Positions 1-9,429 of a stretch of DNA of 64,000 nt are shown piece after piece; position 1 is the stretch's first letter, and every line of letters starts with the position of its first letter. A program made the translations under genes and the position numbers. The notes under the pieces are model-generated. The model searched no databases and was not told the origin of the DNA. It was given only the letters and a program-made list of their open reading frames with translations. The stretch is taken from the NCBI RefSeq assembly GCF_050510895.1, contig NZ_JBNINT010000002.1, positions 1-64,000 of the forward strand. The letters are read 5' to 3'. The DNA comes from Pannonibacter phragmitetus_B (lineage in GTDB: Bacteria; Pseudomonadota; Alphaproteobacteria; Rhizobiales; Stappiaceae).

Positions 1-1390
1 GCCCTGCTGCTGGCCGCCAGAGGCCGCTATTCCTTCAAGGGCTCGGGCTACGTGCGCGGCGGCATCTTTGACCGGGTGCATCTGATCCAGGGCGACATGT
101 CCGTCCGCTTCCACGACAAGGACCACAAGCGCGCAGGCCCGCTGGCCCTTGCCGGTGCGCCGGAGCTGAGCGAGCGCGACATCTTCCGCATTCCGGCAAA
201 CTCCGGCTTCAACCCGGCAGAGCCCTTCCGCATCCAGCTGCTGGTACAGCGCAACGTGGGGCCGATCGAGAAGCTGTTCACCACCTTTGATCTTGGCTGG
301 CAGCCCCCGGCGGCCTTCGTCAAGACGCTCAGCCCCGCCCCGTCCGAAAGCCCGGCAGTATCCACGCCCGTGGCCTTTGATACACCGCAGGCAGGCATTG
401 ATGACGAAGCCAGCGCCAAGGCGCAGCTGTGGCAGCGCATCTGGCGCGGCAAGACGCTGGAAATCGCCGGTGTCACCATCATGCTTGCAGTGCTGACCTT
501 TGCCTTCTTCTTCCAGACCTTCCTCACCCGGTCGGCGCGGGTGACCCACTGGTTCCGGATGGGCTTCCTCACCGTGACGCTGGTGTTCCTCGGCTGGTAC
601 GCCAATGCGCAGCTGTCGGTGGTCAACATCTTCGCGCTGGCAGCTTCGGTGAAGTCCGGCTTCACCTGGGAAGCGTTCCTGCTGGATCCGCTGACCTTCA
701 TCCTGTGGTTCTCGGTGGCCGCTGCGCTGATCTTCTGGGGCCGGGGGCCTACTGCGGCTGGCTGTGCCCCTTCGGCGCGCTGCAGGAGCTGACCAACCGC
801 ATCGCCCGTGCCTGCCGCGTGCCGCAGATCACCCTGCCCTGGGGCCTGCACGAGCGGCTGTGGGCGGTGAAATACATCGTCTTCCTCGGCCTGTTCGGCG
901 TCTCGCTCGCCTCTCTGGAGCAGGCCGAGCATCTGGCAGAGATCGAACCGTTCAAGACCGCCATCGTGCTGAAGTTCGCGCGCGGCTGGCCCTTCGTCCT
1001 CTATGCGGGAACGCTGCTGGTGGCCGGGCTCTTCGTCGAACGTTTCTACTGCCGCTACCTGTGCCCGCTGGGCGCTGCGCTCGCCATTCCGGCCCGTATC
1101 CGGATGTTCGACTGGCTGAAGCGCTACCACGAGTGCGGCAACCCCTGCCAGACCTGCGCCAACACCTGCCCGGTGCAGGCCATCCATCCGACCGGTGAGA
1201 TCAACCCCAATGAATGCGTCAACTGCATGAATTGCCAGGTGCTCTACCAGTCCGAAACGAGATGCCCCGTCGTCATGCGCAAGCTGAAGCGGCGGGCAGC
1301 GGCCGGCACGGGCGAACGCCCGGCCCCGTCCGAGGGCCACAAGCCCGTGATCAACACGCCAAGCCTGAAAAAGGACAAGCTCATGTCTGA
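1..1390 (+). CDS. nosR: NosR, regulatory/electron-transfer flavoprotein of N2O reduction (5' partial, frameshifted)
   Basis: This is the C-terminal part of NosR, the membrane flavo-iron-sulfur protein needed for nosZ expression and electron supply to NosZ. Visible features are transmembrane segments around bases 470-740 and 850-1060, two polyferredoxin motifs (CGWLCPFGA and CRYLCPLGA), and a pair of 4Fe-4S clusters around bases 1134-1235 (CGNPCQTCANTCP, then CVNCMNC). The 5' end lies outside the window. The frame breaks in a GGGGG run at 743-747; one more G restores GRGAYCGWLCP. As given, the frame then runs without a stop straight into nosZ. One more A in the AAAAA run at 1368-1372 would give a TGA at 1388-1390 overlapping the nosZ ATG, the usual coupled arrangement. 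Identification is certain; the exact end is inferred. Confidence 0.93.
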
Positions 1391-3335
1391 TGCGAATGAA
1401 ACCGGCGGCCTTACGCGCCGCCAGCTGATGGGCGCCACCGCCGCAGGCGGCGCGGCCCTCGGATCGGTTGCCGTTGGCGCCGTTGCCCTGACGGCCGGCG
1501 GCTCCGGCGCACTTCTGGCCGGAACGGCCCCTGCCGCAGCCGCCACCGGCGGCGGCGCAGCCAGCGGCCATGTCGCGCCGGGGGAACTGGACGAATATTA
1601 CGGCTTCTGGTCTTCCGGCCAGACGGGCGAGATGCGCATTCTGGGCCTGCCGTCCATGCGCGAGCTGATGCGCGTGCCGGTGTTCAACCGCTGCTCGGCC
1701 ACCGGCTGGGGCCAGACGAACGAGTCCCTCAAGGTCATGACGGAAAACATGACCGAAAGGACGAAGAAGTACCTCGCCGCCAACGGCAAGAAGGTTCACG
1801 ACAACGGCGACCTGCACCACGTCCACATGTCCTTCACCGAAGGCAAGTACGACGGCCGCTTCCTGTTCATGAACGACAAGGCCAACACCCGCGTCGCCCG
1901 CGTGCGCTGCGACGTGATGAAATGCGACAAGATCCTCGAAATCCCCAATGCCAAGGCCATCCACGGCCTGCGCCCGCAGAAGTGGCCGCGCACCAACTAT
2001 GTCTTCGCCAATGGCGAGGATGAGGGCCCGATGGTCAATGACGGCAAGATCCTCGACGACCCGTCCCAGTACGTGAACTTCTACACCGCCATCAACGCCG
2101 ACGAGATGACCGTGGCCTGGCAGGTGATGGTGTCGGGCAACCTCGACAACACCGATGCCGACTATGACGGCAAATATGCCTTCTCCACGAGCTACAACTC
2201 GGAAATGGGCATGAACCTTGCCGACATGACCAAGTCCGACCGGGACCATGTCGTCGTCTACAACATCCCCGAGATCGAAAAGGGCATTGCCGCCGGCGAC
2301 TATATCGAGCTGAACGGCGTCAAGGTCATCGACGGCCGCAAGGGCAAGAACAAGAACTACACCCGCTACATCCCGGTGCCGAACAACCCCCACGGCTGCA
2401 ACATGGCCCCGGACAAGATCCACCTGTGCATCGCGGGCAAACTGTCGCCGACCGTTACCGTGATCGATGTGCGCAAGCTGGATGACGTGTTCTACAAGGA
2501 CGCAGACCCGCGCTCGGCCGTCGTGGCCGAACCGGAACTGGGCCTCGGGCCGCTTCACACCGCCTTCGACGGCAAGGGCAACGCCTATACGACGCTCTTC
2601 CTCGACAGCCAGGTCGTGTTCTGGAACATCGAAAAGGCCGTGCGCGCCTTTGCGGGCGAGAAGGTCGATCCGATCATCTCCAAGACGGATGTGCACTACC
2701 AGCCGGGCCACAACTCCACCTCCATGGGCGAAACGCTGGAGGCGGACGGCAAGTACTACATCTCGATGAACAAGTTCTCCAAGGACCGCTACATCAACGT
2801 CGGCCCGCTGAAGCCGGAGAACGAGCAGCTCTTTGCCATCGACGGCGACAAGCTGACCCTCATCCATGACGGGCCGACCTTCGCCGAGCCGCATGACTCC
2901 ATCATCGTGCACCGCTCTCTGGTGAACCCGCTGCATGTGTGGGACCGCAACGATCCGTTCTTTGCCGATGCCCGCAAGCAGGCCGAGGCCGATGGCGTGG
3001 ACCTCGACTATGCGGCAGACGTGATCCGCGACGGCAACAAGGTGCGCGTCTACATGCACTCGGTCGCCCCGGCCTTCAGCCTGGAGACCTTCACCGTGAA
3101 GGAGGGCGATGAGGTGACCGTCTATGTGACCAACATGGACGACATCGAAGACCTGACCCACGGCTTCTGCATGGGCGACCATGGCGTTGCCATGGAAGTG
3201 GCGCCGCAGGCGACCGCCTCGGTCACCTTCACCGCCGCCAAGCCCGGCGTCTACTGGTACTACTGCCAGTGGTTCTGCCATGCGCTGCACATGGAAATGC
3301 GCGGCCGCATGTTCGTCGAGCCGAAGGGGGCCTGA
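1383..3335 (+). CDS. nosZ: NosZ, nitrous-oxide reductase (Tat-exported, clade I)
   Basis: Periplasmic multicopper enzyme reducing N2O to N2, the last step of denitrification; 650 aa, the family's usual size. The N-terminus carries a twin-arginine motif (LTRRQLMG, about residues 9-16) followed by a long Ala/Gly-rich hydrophobic stretch. Candidate CuZ ligands are visible in order: HHVH in a DLHHVHMSF segment, a His in AIHGLRPQK, NPHG, GPLHTAF, GHNSTS and AEPHDS. The C-terminal cupredoxin domain has the CuA motif CQWFCHALHMEM. The ATG is preceded by AAGGAC at a good distance. It follows nosR directly and precedes nosD by one base. The gene has no frameshift. Tat export and the RR signal indicate clade I, typical of alpha- and gammaproteobacteria. 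Confidence 0.98.
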   Translation: MSDANETGGLTRRQLMGATAAGGAALGSVAVGAVALTAGGSGALLAGTAPAAAATGGGAASGHVAPGELDEYYGFWSSGQTGEMRILGLPSMRELMRVPVFNRCSATGWGQTNESLKVMTENMTERTKKYLAANGKKVHDNGDLHHVHMSFTEGKYDGRFLFMNDKANTRVARVRCDVMKCDKILEIPNAKAIHGLRPQKWPRTNYVFANGEDEGPMVNDGKILDDPSQYVNFYTAINADEMTVAWQVMVSGNLDNTDADYDGKYAFSTSYNSEMGMNLADMTKSDRDHVVVYNIPEIEKGIAAGDYIELNGVKVIDGRKGKNKNYTRYIPVPNNPHGCNMAPDKIHLCIAGKLSPTVTVIDVRKLDDVFYKDADPRSAVVAEPELGLGPLHTAFDGKGNAYTTLFLDSQVVFWNIEKAVRAFAGEKVDPIISKTDVHYQPGHNSTSMGETLEADGKYYISMNKFSKDRYINVGPLKPENEQLFAIDGDKLTLIHDGPTFAEPHDSIIVHRSLVNPLHVWDRNDPFFADARKQAEADGVDLDYAADVIRDGNKVRVYMHSVAPAFSLETFTVKEGDEVTVYVTNMDDIEDLTHGFCMGDHGVAMEVAPQATASVTFTAAKPGVYWYYCQWFCHALHMEMRGRMFVEPKGA

Positions 3336-3336
3336 G

Positions 3337-4680
3337 ATGCGGCGCGGCCCGGCACTTCTCCTGCTGGCGTTCTGCCTTGCTGCGGCCCTTCCGGCGGCAG
3401 CGGAAACGCGGCGGGTTGCGCCCGTGCCGGGCGCGCTGCCGCAGGCAATCGCCGGGGCCAGCCCCGGCGATATCCTCGTGCTGGAGCCGGGAGACCATCC
3501 CGGCCCCGTCACGCTCGGAATCCCGCTGACACTGCAAGGCGAACCGGGCGCACATCTGTCCGGCGATGGCACCGGCAACACGGTGACCATCACCGGCCCG
3601 GATGTAACCGTCACGGGCCTTGCCATCAGCGGCTCGGGTAATGATGCCACGGATATCAGCAGCGGCGTCTTTGTGGCGCAGAGCGCGCGCAACGCAAGGA
3701 TCACGGACAATCTTCTGACAGGCAACCTGCACGGCATCACCCTGCACGGAGCGAAGGACAGCCTTGTCAGCGGCAACCGGATCGAAGGCCGCCGCAGCGG
3801 CCATGTCAACGACCGGGGCAACGGCATCTATGTGTGGAACGCGCCGGGCACCATCGTGGAAGGCAACGACATCCGCTGGGGGCGAGATGGCATCTTCGCC
3901 AATGCCTCGAAGCAGAACATCTTCCGCAACAACCGCATGCGGGACCTGCGCTTTGCGGTCCATTACATGTACACCAACAACAGCGAAGTCTCGGGCAATG
4001 TCTCCATCGGCAACACGCTCGGCTATGCGCTGATGTTCTCCAACAGGATCACCGTAACGGGCAACCAGTCGCTGGCCGACCGGCGCCATGGGCTGATGCT
4101 GAACTATGCCAACAACGCGGTGGTCTCCGGCAATCTGGTGCGCGGACTGCGGACGGAGAAATGCACCTTCATCTACAACGCCCACAAGAACCGCATTTCC
4201 GGCAACCGTTTCGAAGGCTGCGAGACCGGCATCCATTTCACCGCCGGATCGGAACGCAACGTCATCACCGGCAATGCCTTCATCGCCAACCGCACCCAGG
4301 TGAAATATGTCGGCACGCGGCATGTGGAGTGGAGCGAGGCGGGACGGGGCAACTACTGGTCCGGCCACACGGCCTATGACCTCAACGGCGACGGCATCGC
4401 CGACAGCGTGTTCCGCCCCAACGACTTGATGGACCACATTCTCTGGTCCCAGCCCTCCGCTGCGCTTCTGCTCGGATCACCAGCGGTGCAGCTGGTGCGC
4501 TGGAGCCAGCAATCCTTCCCCGCCATCCTGCCCGGCGGGGTGACCGACAGTGCGCCGCTGACCCGGCCTTTCACCATTCCTGTAACGCCGGAAAACGCCG
4601 CGCTCGAACAGCGCGCGCTTGAAGACGCCAGCCAGAGACAGCAAGCCGATGACGATCCTGAAGATCTCGCAGCTCACTAG
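3337..4680 (+). CDS. nosD: NosD, periplasmic copper-site maturation protein
   Basis: 447-aa secreted protein with an N-terminal signal peptide (hydrophobic core ALLLLAFCLAAALPAAA) and many short N-x-I/V-x-x-N type repeats, such as ISGNRF, ITGNAF and VSGNRI, forming a right-handed parallel beta-helix of the CASH family. NosD works with the NosFY ABC transporter in assembling the CuZ sulfide-bridged cluster of NosZ in the periplasm. The start one base after the nosZ stop is chosen because the signal peptide begins there. The 3' end overlaps the start of nosF by 32 bases. Intact. Confidence 0.95.
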   Translation: MRRGPALLLLAFCLAAALPAAAETRRVAPVPGALPQAIAGASPGDILVLEPGDHPGPVTLGIPLTLQGEPGAHLSGDGTGNTVTITGPDVTVTGLAISGSGNDATDISSGVFVAQSARNARITDNLLTGNLHGITLHGAKDSLVSGNRIEGRRSGHVNDRGNGIYVWNAPGTIVEGNDIRWGRDGIFANASKQNIFRNNRMRDLRFAVHYMYTNNSEVSGNVSIGNTLGYALMFSNRITVTGNQSLADRRHGLMLNYANNAVVSGNLVRGLRTEKCTFIYNAHKNRISGNRFEGCETGIHFTAGSERNVITGNAFIANRTQVKYVGTRHVEWSEAGRGNYWSGHTAYDLNGDGIADSVFRPNDLMDHILWSQPSAALLLGSPAVQLVRWSQQSFPAILPGGVTDSAPLTRPFTIPVTPENAALEQRALEDASQRQQADDDPEDLAAH

Positions 4681-5570
4681 AACTTTCGGGCCGCTCACCG
4701 CCCTTGCCGCCGTCAGCCTAGAGGTGGCGCAGGGCGAGCGTGTGGCCCTCACCGGCCACAATGGCGCCGGCAAGACGACCCTGATGAAAACCGTGCTCGG
4801 GCTTCTGGCCCCGGCAGCGGCACGGTGACGGTGGATGGCCACCAGCCCGGCAGCCAGCACGCCCGGGAGGCGACGGCCTATCTGCCGGAGAATGCCGCCT
4901 TTCACCCGGCACTGACCGGGCGCGAGCAGCTCGGCCTTTATCTGCGCCTGCGCGGCGAGCCTGCCGCCAAGGCCCCTGCCCTGCTGGAGCGGGTGGGGCT
5001 GGCGCAGGCGATGAACCGGCGCATCGGCACCTATTCCAAGGGCATGCGCCAGCGCGTCGGCCTGGCTCAGGCGCTGATCGGGCGGCCGAAGCTGATGGTG
5101 CTGGACGAACCGACCAGCGGACTGGATCCGGTGTCGCGGCAGGAATTCTACGCCATTCTGGACGATCTGGCGCGGGAGGGCACCGCCATCCTCCACTCCT
5201 CCCACGCTCTCACGGAAGTGGAAGCGCGGACGGACCGGATCGCCATCCTGTCGCAAGGGCAGCTGATGGCCCATGACACGCTGGCGGCCCTGCGGCTTGC
5301 CGCCCGCCTGCCCTTGCGCTTCCACCTCACCCTTGCGCCCGGCCAGCGGGAAGCCGCGATGGCGGCGCTGACCGGAAGACTGGCAGAGGGGAGATGGCCG
5401 CAGAAGCCGGGAACGGCGGCAGCCGGCTGGACCTCATCTGCCCGCCGGAGCGCAAGCTTGCCGTGCTGCGGGCCGTGACGGAGCTGGGCGCTCTTGTGGA
5501 GGATGTGGACATCATCCCGCCCAGCCTTGAGGACATCTACACCCATTTCAGCAAGAGGAGCGAGGGATGA
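4649..5570 (+). CDS. nosF: NosF, ABC ATPase for CuZ maturation (two frameshifts)
   Basis: ATP-binding subunit of the NosDFY complex, about 305 aa when repaired. The Walker A is GHNGAGKTT, the signature-like motif YSKGMRQRVGLA and Walker B LMVLDEPTSGLD; the H-loop is in ILHSSHALTEVE. Two single-base losses interrupt the frame. The first is in CCCC at 4809-4812, just after LGLLAP, where repair gives GSGTVTVDG. The second is in GGGG at 5388-5391, where repair gives LAEGEMAAEAGN. The end overlaps the nosY start in ATGA. Both breaks lie in homopolymers and the protein is otherwise normal, so I treat the gene as functional with sequence errors. Confidence 0.93.
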
Positions 5571-6388
5571 GCCGCCTTGCCGCCGCCGCTTCGGCGGAAT
5601 TCCGCATCGCCCTGCGCAACCGCTGGGTTGCGGTTGCCATGGCCATCATGGTGCTGTTTGCCGGCGTTCTTTCGGCGGCGGGCTCTGCCCCGATGGGGGA
5701 GCTGGGCGCGGACCGGCTGAGCGTCACCGTCGCCAGCCTCACCTCGCTGAGCGTCTATCTGGTGCCGCTGATCGCGCTGCTCATGTCCTTTGACGCGATT
5801 GCCGGAGAGGTGGAGCGCGGCACGCTGGCCCTGGTGCTGACCTATCCGGTCAAGCGCTGGCAACTGGTGGCGGGCAAGTTTGCCGCCCACCTTGTCATTC
5901 TCGCGCTGGCCATTGCTGCCGGTTATGGCATTGCCGCCGCCATGGCTTTTTCCGGCGGCATGGACGCAGTGAGAGGCCTTCCCGCCCTGTGGCGGCTGAC
6001 GTGGACCTCGCTGCTGCTGGGCGCGGTGTTTCTGGGGGCAGGCTACACGGTGTCCGCTCTGGCGCGGCGGCCCGGAACGGCGGCCTCGCTGGTCATCGCC
6101 CTGTGGCTCATCATGATCGTGCTCTACGATCTGGCGCTGCTGGCAGGGGTGGCCGCCGATGACGGCGGGGTCTTCACCACCCGCATCTTCCCGCTGGCGC
6201 TGCTGGCCAACCCCGCCGATGCCTTCCGCCTGTTCAACCTTGCCTCCTCGCAGGCCATCGCCGCCGCCTCCGGCATCAGCGGCGCAGCCGGGTCCATTCC
6301 AGCGGTTCAACCGCTCCTCTCCCTCGTTCTCTGGGCCTTTGCCGCCTTTGCCGCAGCCATCGCCGCCTTCCGGAGGATCACCCCATGA
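5567..6388 (+). CDS. nosY: NosY, ABC permease for CuZ maturation
   Basis: 273-aa integral membrane protein with about six hydrophobic segments, for example AVAMAIMVLFAGVLSAAG near residue 25 and LVIALWLIMIVLYDLALLAG near residue 180. It is an ABC-2 type permease pairing with NosF and NosD for sulfur/copper delivery to NosZ. It overlaps nosF upstream and nosL downstream by four bases each (ATGA), which indicates translational coupling. Intact, usual length. Confidence 0.95.
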   Translation: MSRLAAAASAEFRIALRNRWVAVAMAIMVLFAGVLSAAGSAPMGELGADRLSVTVASLTSLSVYLVPLIALLMSFDAIAGEVERGTLALVLTYPVKRWQLVAGKFAAHLVILALAIAAGYGIAAAMAFSGGMDAVRGLPALWRLTWTSLLLGAVFLGAGYTVSALARRPGTAASLVIALWLIMIVLYDLALLAGVAADDGGVFTTRIFPLALLANPADAFRLFNLASSQAIAAASGISGAAGSIPAVQPLLSLVLWAFAAFAAAIAAFRRITP

Positions 6389-6981
6389 CCCGCCAGACAT
6401 GTTCCCGCCGGACACGTTCCCGCCAGCGCCTTTCCCTGGTGTTTCTCCCCCTTGCCCTGCTTCTGGCGGCCTGCCAGCCGGAAGCCGCCACCCAGCCGCC
6501 GGAACCGGTGGCGATGACAGCCACATCGCTCGGCCACTATTGCCAGATGAACCTGCTGGAACATCCCGGCCCCAAGGCGCAGGTGCATCTGGCGGGCATG
6601 GACGGCAAGCCGCTGTTCTTCAGCCAGGTGCGTGATGCCATCGCCTATCAGCGCATGCCCGAGCAGAGCGGTGTCATCACCGCCATCTATGTGAGCGACA
6701 TGGGCGCGGCCGAAAGCTGGGACACGCCGGGCGCGGACAACTGGATCGCCGCAGATACGGCCATCTATGTCACCGGCGCAAAAGTGCAGGGCGGCATGGG
6801 TGCGCCGGAACTGGTGCCCTTTTCCAGCCGCGAGAAGGCCGAAGCCTTTGCCGCCGCGCAGGGCGGCGGGCAGCTGGTGACACTCACGGATATCCCGGAC
6901 GGGGACGTTCTGGCGCCGGTGGACTTTGCAACAGACGCGGACGGCAACTTCCTGCCGCCGGAAAATGCAACGCTGAACTGA
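6385..6981 (+). CDS. nosL: NosL, copper-chaperone lipoprotein
   Basis: 198-aa periplasmic lipoprotein. An Arg-rich N-terminus is followed by a hydrophobic stretch and the lipobox LLAAC, with the modified Cys at about residue 30. The NosL Cu(I)-binding region starts with HYCQMNL (Cys53 and Met55). NosL delivers copper to apo-NosZ through NosDFY. The start overlaps the nosY stop. The C-terminus shows the typical DIPDGDVLAPVDFAT segment. Intact. Confidence 0.94.
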   Translation: MTRQTCSRRTRSRQRLSLVFLPLALLLAACQPEAATQPPEPVAMTATSLGHYCQMNLLEHPGPKAQVHLAGMDGKPLFFSQVRDAIAYQRMPEQSGVITAIYVSDMGAAESWDTPGADNWIAADTAIYVTGAKVQGGMGAPELVPFSSREKAEAFAAAQGGGQLVTLTDIPDGDVLAPVDFATDADGNFLPPENATLN

Positions 6982-6994
6982 AGGAGACGGGACC

Positions 6995-7939
6995 ATGACC
7001 GCCCTGTCACGCCGCCGCTTTCTCACCATCTCCGCCAGCGTGGCCTCTGCCGCGGCCCTTTCGGCACACCCGGCACTGGCCGCAGCCTCCGCCGTGCCCG
7101 TCAGCACATGGCGCGGCACGGCCATCGGCAGCGCCGCCCGCATCACCCTTGCCCATCCGCAGGCCGGAAGCCTGTTCACGGGCATCGAGGCGGAACTGGA
7201 CCGGCTGGAGAATATCTTCAGCCTCTACCGGTCCGGCAGCGCCCTTTCCCGGCTCAACCGTGACGGCATTCTGAGGGACCCGGCGCCGGAATTGCTGGAA
7301 TGCCTGAGCATTGCCGGCGGGATGTGGCGGGCAACGGAGGGCGCCTTCGACCCAACGGTCCAGCCGCTCTGGGCCGCCTATGCGCGGGCCTCGGTTGAAG
7401 GCAGAACACCGGATGCCGGGGAGCTGGCGCAGCGCCTTGCCTTTACCGGCTGGCCGCTGGTGGAACTGGAGGCAGACGCCATCCGCCTGACCCGCAAAGG
7501 CGCGGGCCTGACGCTCAACGGCATCGCCCAGGGCTATATCGCCGACCGGATTGCCGCATGGCTGAGCGGCGAAGGCCTGACGGATATCCTGATCGACACC
7601 GGCGAGATCCGCGCACTCGGCGGGCAGCCCGGCGGCGGGGACTGGGACGTGACGCTGGCCGGAAACCGGGGATCACACAGGCTGCGGGAGCAGGCACTGG
7701 CCACCTCCGCGCCACTTGGCACCACTTTCGATCAGGCAGGAAAAACGGGGCATATCCTTGATCCTCGCACGGGCCTGCCCGCCCGGCAGGACTGGGCGCA
7801 GGTCAGCGTCACCGCCCCGGCCGCTGCCCTCGCCGACGCGCTCTCCACCGCCTTCTGCCTGATGAACCGCCAGGAGATTGATGCGGCCCTGAAAGCCGTT
7901 CCTTCGGCCCGTCTTGTGGATCTCGCACCAGGGCGCTGA
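6995..7939 (+). CDS. nosX: NosX, ApbE-family FAD:protein FMN transferase
   Basis: 314-aa exported flavinyltransferase that attaches FMN to the periplasmic domain of NosR, so it is functionally paired with the first gene. A Tat-like signal (SRRRFLTISAS) is present. ApbE landmarks are LNGIAQGYIADRI, DTGEIRALGG and GHILDPRTGLPA. The ATG is 13 bases after nosL and has a strong AAGGAGA upstream, and the gene closes the nos operon. Its last 131 bases overlap the reading frame of the convergent nnrS as given, which is probably an overlong tail of nnrS. Confidence 0.93.
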   Translation: MTALSRRRFLTISASVASAAALSAHPALAAASAVPVSTWRGTAIGSAARITLAHPQAGSLFTGIEAELDRLENIFSLYRSGSALSRLNRDGILRDPAPELLECLSIAGGMWRATEGAFDPTVQPLWAAYARASVEGRTPDAGELAQRLAFTGWPLVELEADAIRLTRKGAGLTLNGIAQGYIADRIAAWLSGEGLTDILIDTGEIRALGGQPGGGDWDVTLAGNRGSHRLREQALATSAPLGTTFDQAGKTGHILDPRTGLPARQDWAQVSVTAPAAALADALSTAFCLMNRQEIDAALKAVPSARLVDLAPGR

Positions 7940-9147
7940 AGGCCGGATGCGGCACGGGGCCGGTTACGGCTGGCCAGTAGGCCATGATGAAAAGACCCCA
8001 GCCGAGCGCCCAGGCCAGCGCAGCACCTGCAAGGTTTGCCTCCCACGCGGCGGCCTGCGCACACAGCCGCAAGACGGCCGAAAGCTGGATCAGGGCAAGG
8101 CTGCAGGCCATCAGCGGTGTCATGACCAGACGGCCCTTGCGCCGCTGCATGGAAGGGCGCAGCATCACCGCCATCATCATGCCGCCCATGGCGCCGATGG
8201 CCAGGGCATGGCGGCCCGCCGCAGGCCCGGCCATCTCCGGCCACCAGGAGGCAACCGCCTGCAGCAGGAAAGCGGCCGGTATCCACGCATAGGCCACATG
8301 CAGCCACAGCAGCGCAGGATAGTGCCGGGTTTTGACTGTCCGCCACCGCAGCACCGCGGCAAACATGAGGCCTGCCGCAGCAAGCTGGAGCCACCCCGCC
8401 GCAACCGGCCAGTCAGCTGCTTCCAGCAAGCCTGCGGCGGCGATGGCGGGCAGAAGAGGCATGGCCGCGAGCGGTTTGGGCAGCCGTCCACCGGAAGATG
8501 ACCGGGAGAGCCAGGCCGCCGTGAAAGCGGGCACGGCGCGGCCACCGGTGTAAGCAAGAAGCAGAACCATCGGCAGCATCATGACGGACGGCGGCAGGCT
8601 TGCGGGGCTGGTAAAGCCAGCGGCCAGTGCGCCAGCCGCCATGGCCGCCATCAGGCCCACTGCGATCCAGCTCCGCCCCGGCACTCCGCCGCTGGTGCCT
8701 GTTCGGGCAAGCGGCACGGCGAGAGCCAGGGCAACGAAGAGGAAGTAGAGGGCATTGGCAAGACCCGTGATCCTGTCAGCCTCCGGCTGGCCAGTCAGCA
8801 CCTGAAGGCACCCGGCCCCCGCGCCAGACACCACAGGCCCGCAGCCGCAAGCGTCAGCCCCGCCGGACAGCGCCACCCCTTCGCCCAGGCCGGAAGGGAC
8901 GTGAGCAGATACCCCCGGCAGCACCGCCCGCGACACCCTGCACCAGCTCCCTTGCATGCCAGATCGCGCGCTCCGGCACCCCTCCGGGCGGAAGCAGCCA
9001 GACAAGGGGAACGCAGGCCGCCCAGAGAGCCGCCAGAAGAAAGAGGATCTGGCAAGGCGCCTGCAGGACAGACACCCGCCGCAGAGAACACCGCGAGACG
9101 CGGGCGGGCCCATCATCAATCGGGGCGTTTGGCTCACAAGCGGACAT
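7809..9147 (-). CDS. nnrS: NnrS family haem-copper membrane protein (two frameshifts)
   Basis: Polytopic membrane protein of the NnrS family, made with denitrification genes and linked to NO tolerance. The N-terminal part has LFLLAALWAACVPLVWL and WHARELVQG; the C-terminal part has many helices and segments such as HYPALLWLHVAYAWIPAAF and GRHALAIGAMGGMMMAVM. Three frames are joined by single-base losses in C runs (plus strand) at 8816-8820 and 8912-8916; repair gives AAGGYLLTSLPAWAKG and CLARGAGCLQVL. The start could be 9147 (MSACEPN) or 9207 in the same frame. The stop at 7809 lies inside nosX, so the true C-terminus may be earlier. It is divergent from the Crp/Fnr regulator. Confidence 0.85.
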
Positions 9148-9267
9148 GTCCTGCGGGACCTGCAAAAGGGGAAACCGAACCGGCCAGATCCAGTCAAATC
9201 CGGCCATGCAGGGGATCTATCAGGCATTGCGTCTCCGCAATTTGCCCTGGCGCAAGAAGGAGGAACA

Positions 9268-9355
9268 CACGTCCCCTTTTGCCGCAGCGCCGCTCTTCCC
9301 CTTCACGGAGGAGAGGGGTTGGCGCTTGACTGGCAGGCCGTTGTAAACACTGCCC
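9268..9355. repeat. fragment of the intergenic mosaic repeat
   Basis: This short stretch between nnrS and the regulator shares CTTTTGCCGCAGCG and the GACTGG...CCGT.GT.AA.AC.GCCC block with the larger copies near 12.1 and 40.2 kb. It looks like a truncated copy of the same element. The boundaries are approximate. Confidence 0.5.
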
Positions 9356-9375
9356 GGATGACTGCAATTGAATGC

Positions 9376-9389
9376 TTGATAAATGTCAT
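9376..9389 (+). promoter_or_regulatory. candidate FNR/Dnr-type box upstream of the Crp/Fnr regulator
   Basis: TTGATAAATGTCAT matches the TTGAT-N4-ATCAA dyad at 8 of its 10 fixed positions and lies about 40 bases upstream of the regulator start. This suggests anaerobic or NO-dependent (auto)control of the regulator and possibly of divergent nnrS. Confidence 0.5.
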
Positions 9390-9429
9390 TCCATATGATG
9401 AAGTGACCTCACTTGCATGAAGGCGCGTC

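Noticed and set aside
48..3827. 1,259-codon open frame on the minus strand across nosR, nosZ and nosD
   Set aside because: It is the antisense shadow of strongly coding high-GC genes; it crosses three genes and its sequence is low-complexity His/Val/Arg-rich without a family.
3229..4437. 402-codon minus-strand frame over nosD
   Set aside because: Antisense of a confidently identified nosD, with shadow-type composition.
5537..6526. 329-codon minus-strand frame over nosY
   Set aside because: Antisense shadow; Gln/Gly/Arg-rich with no motif.
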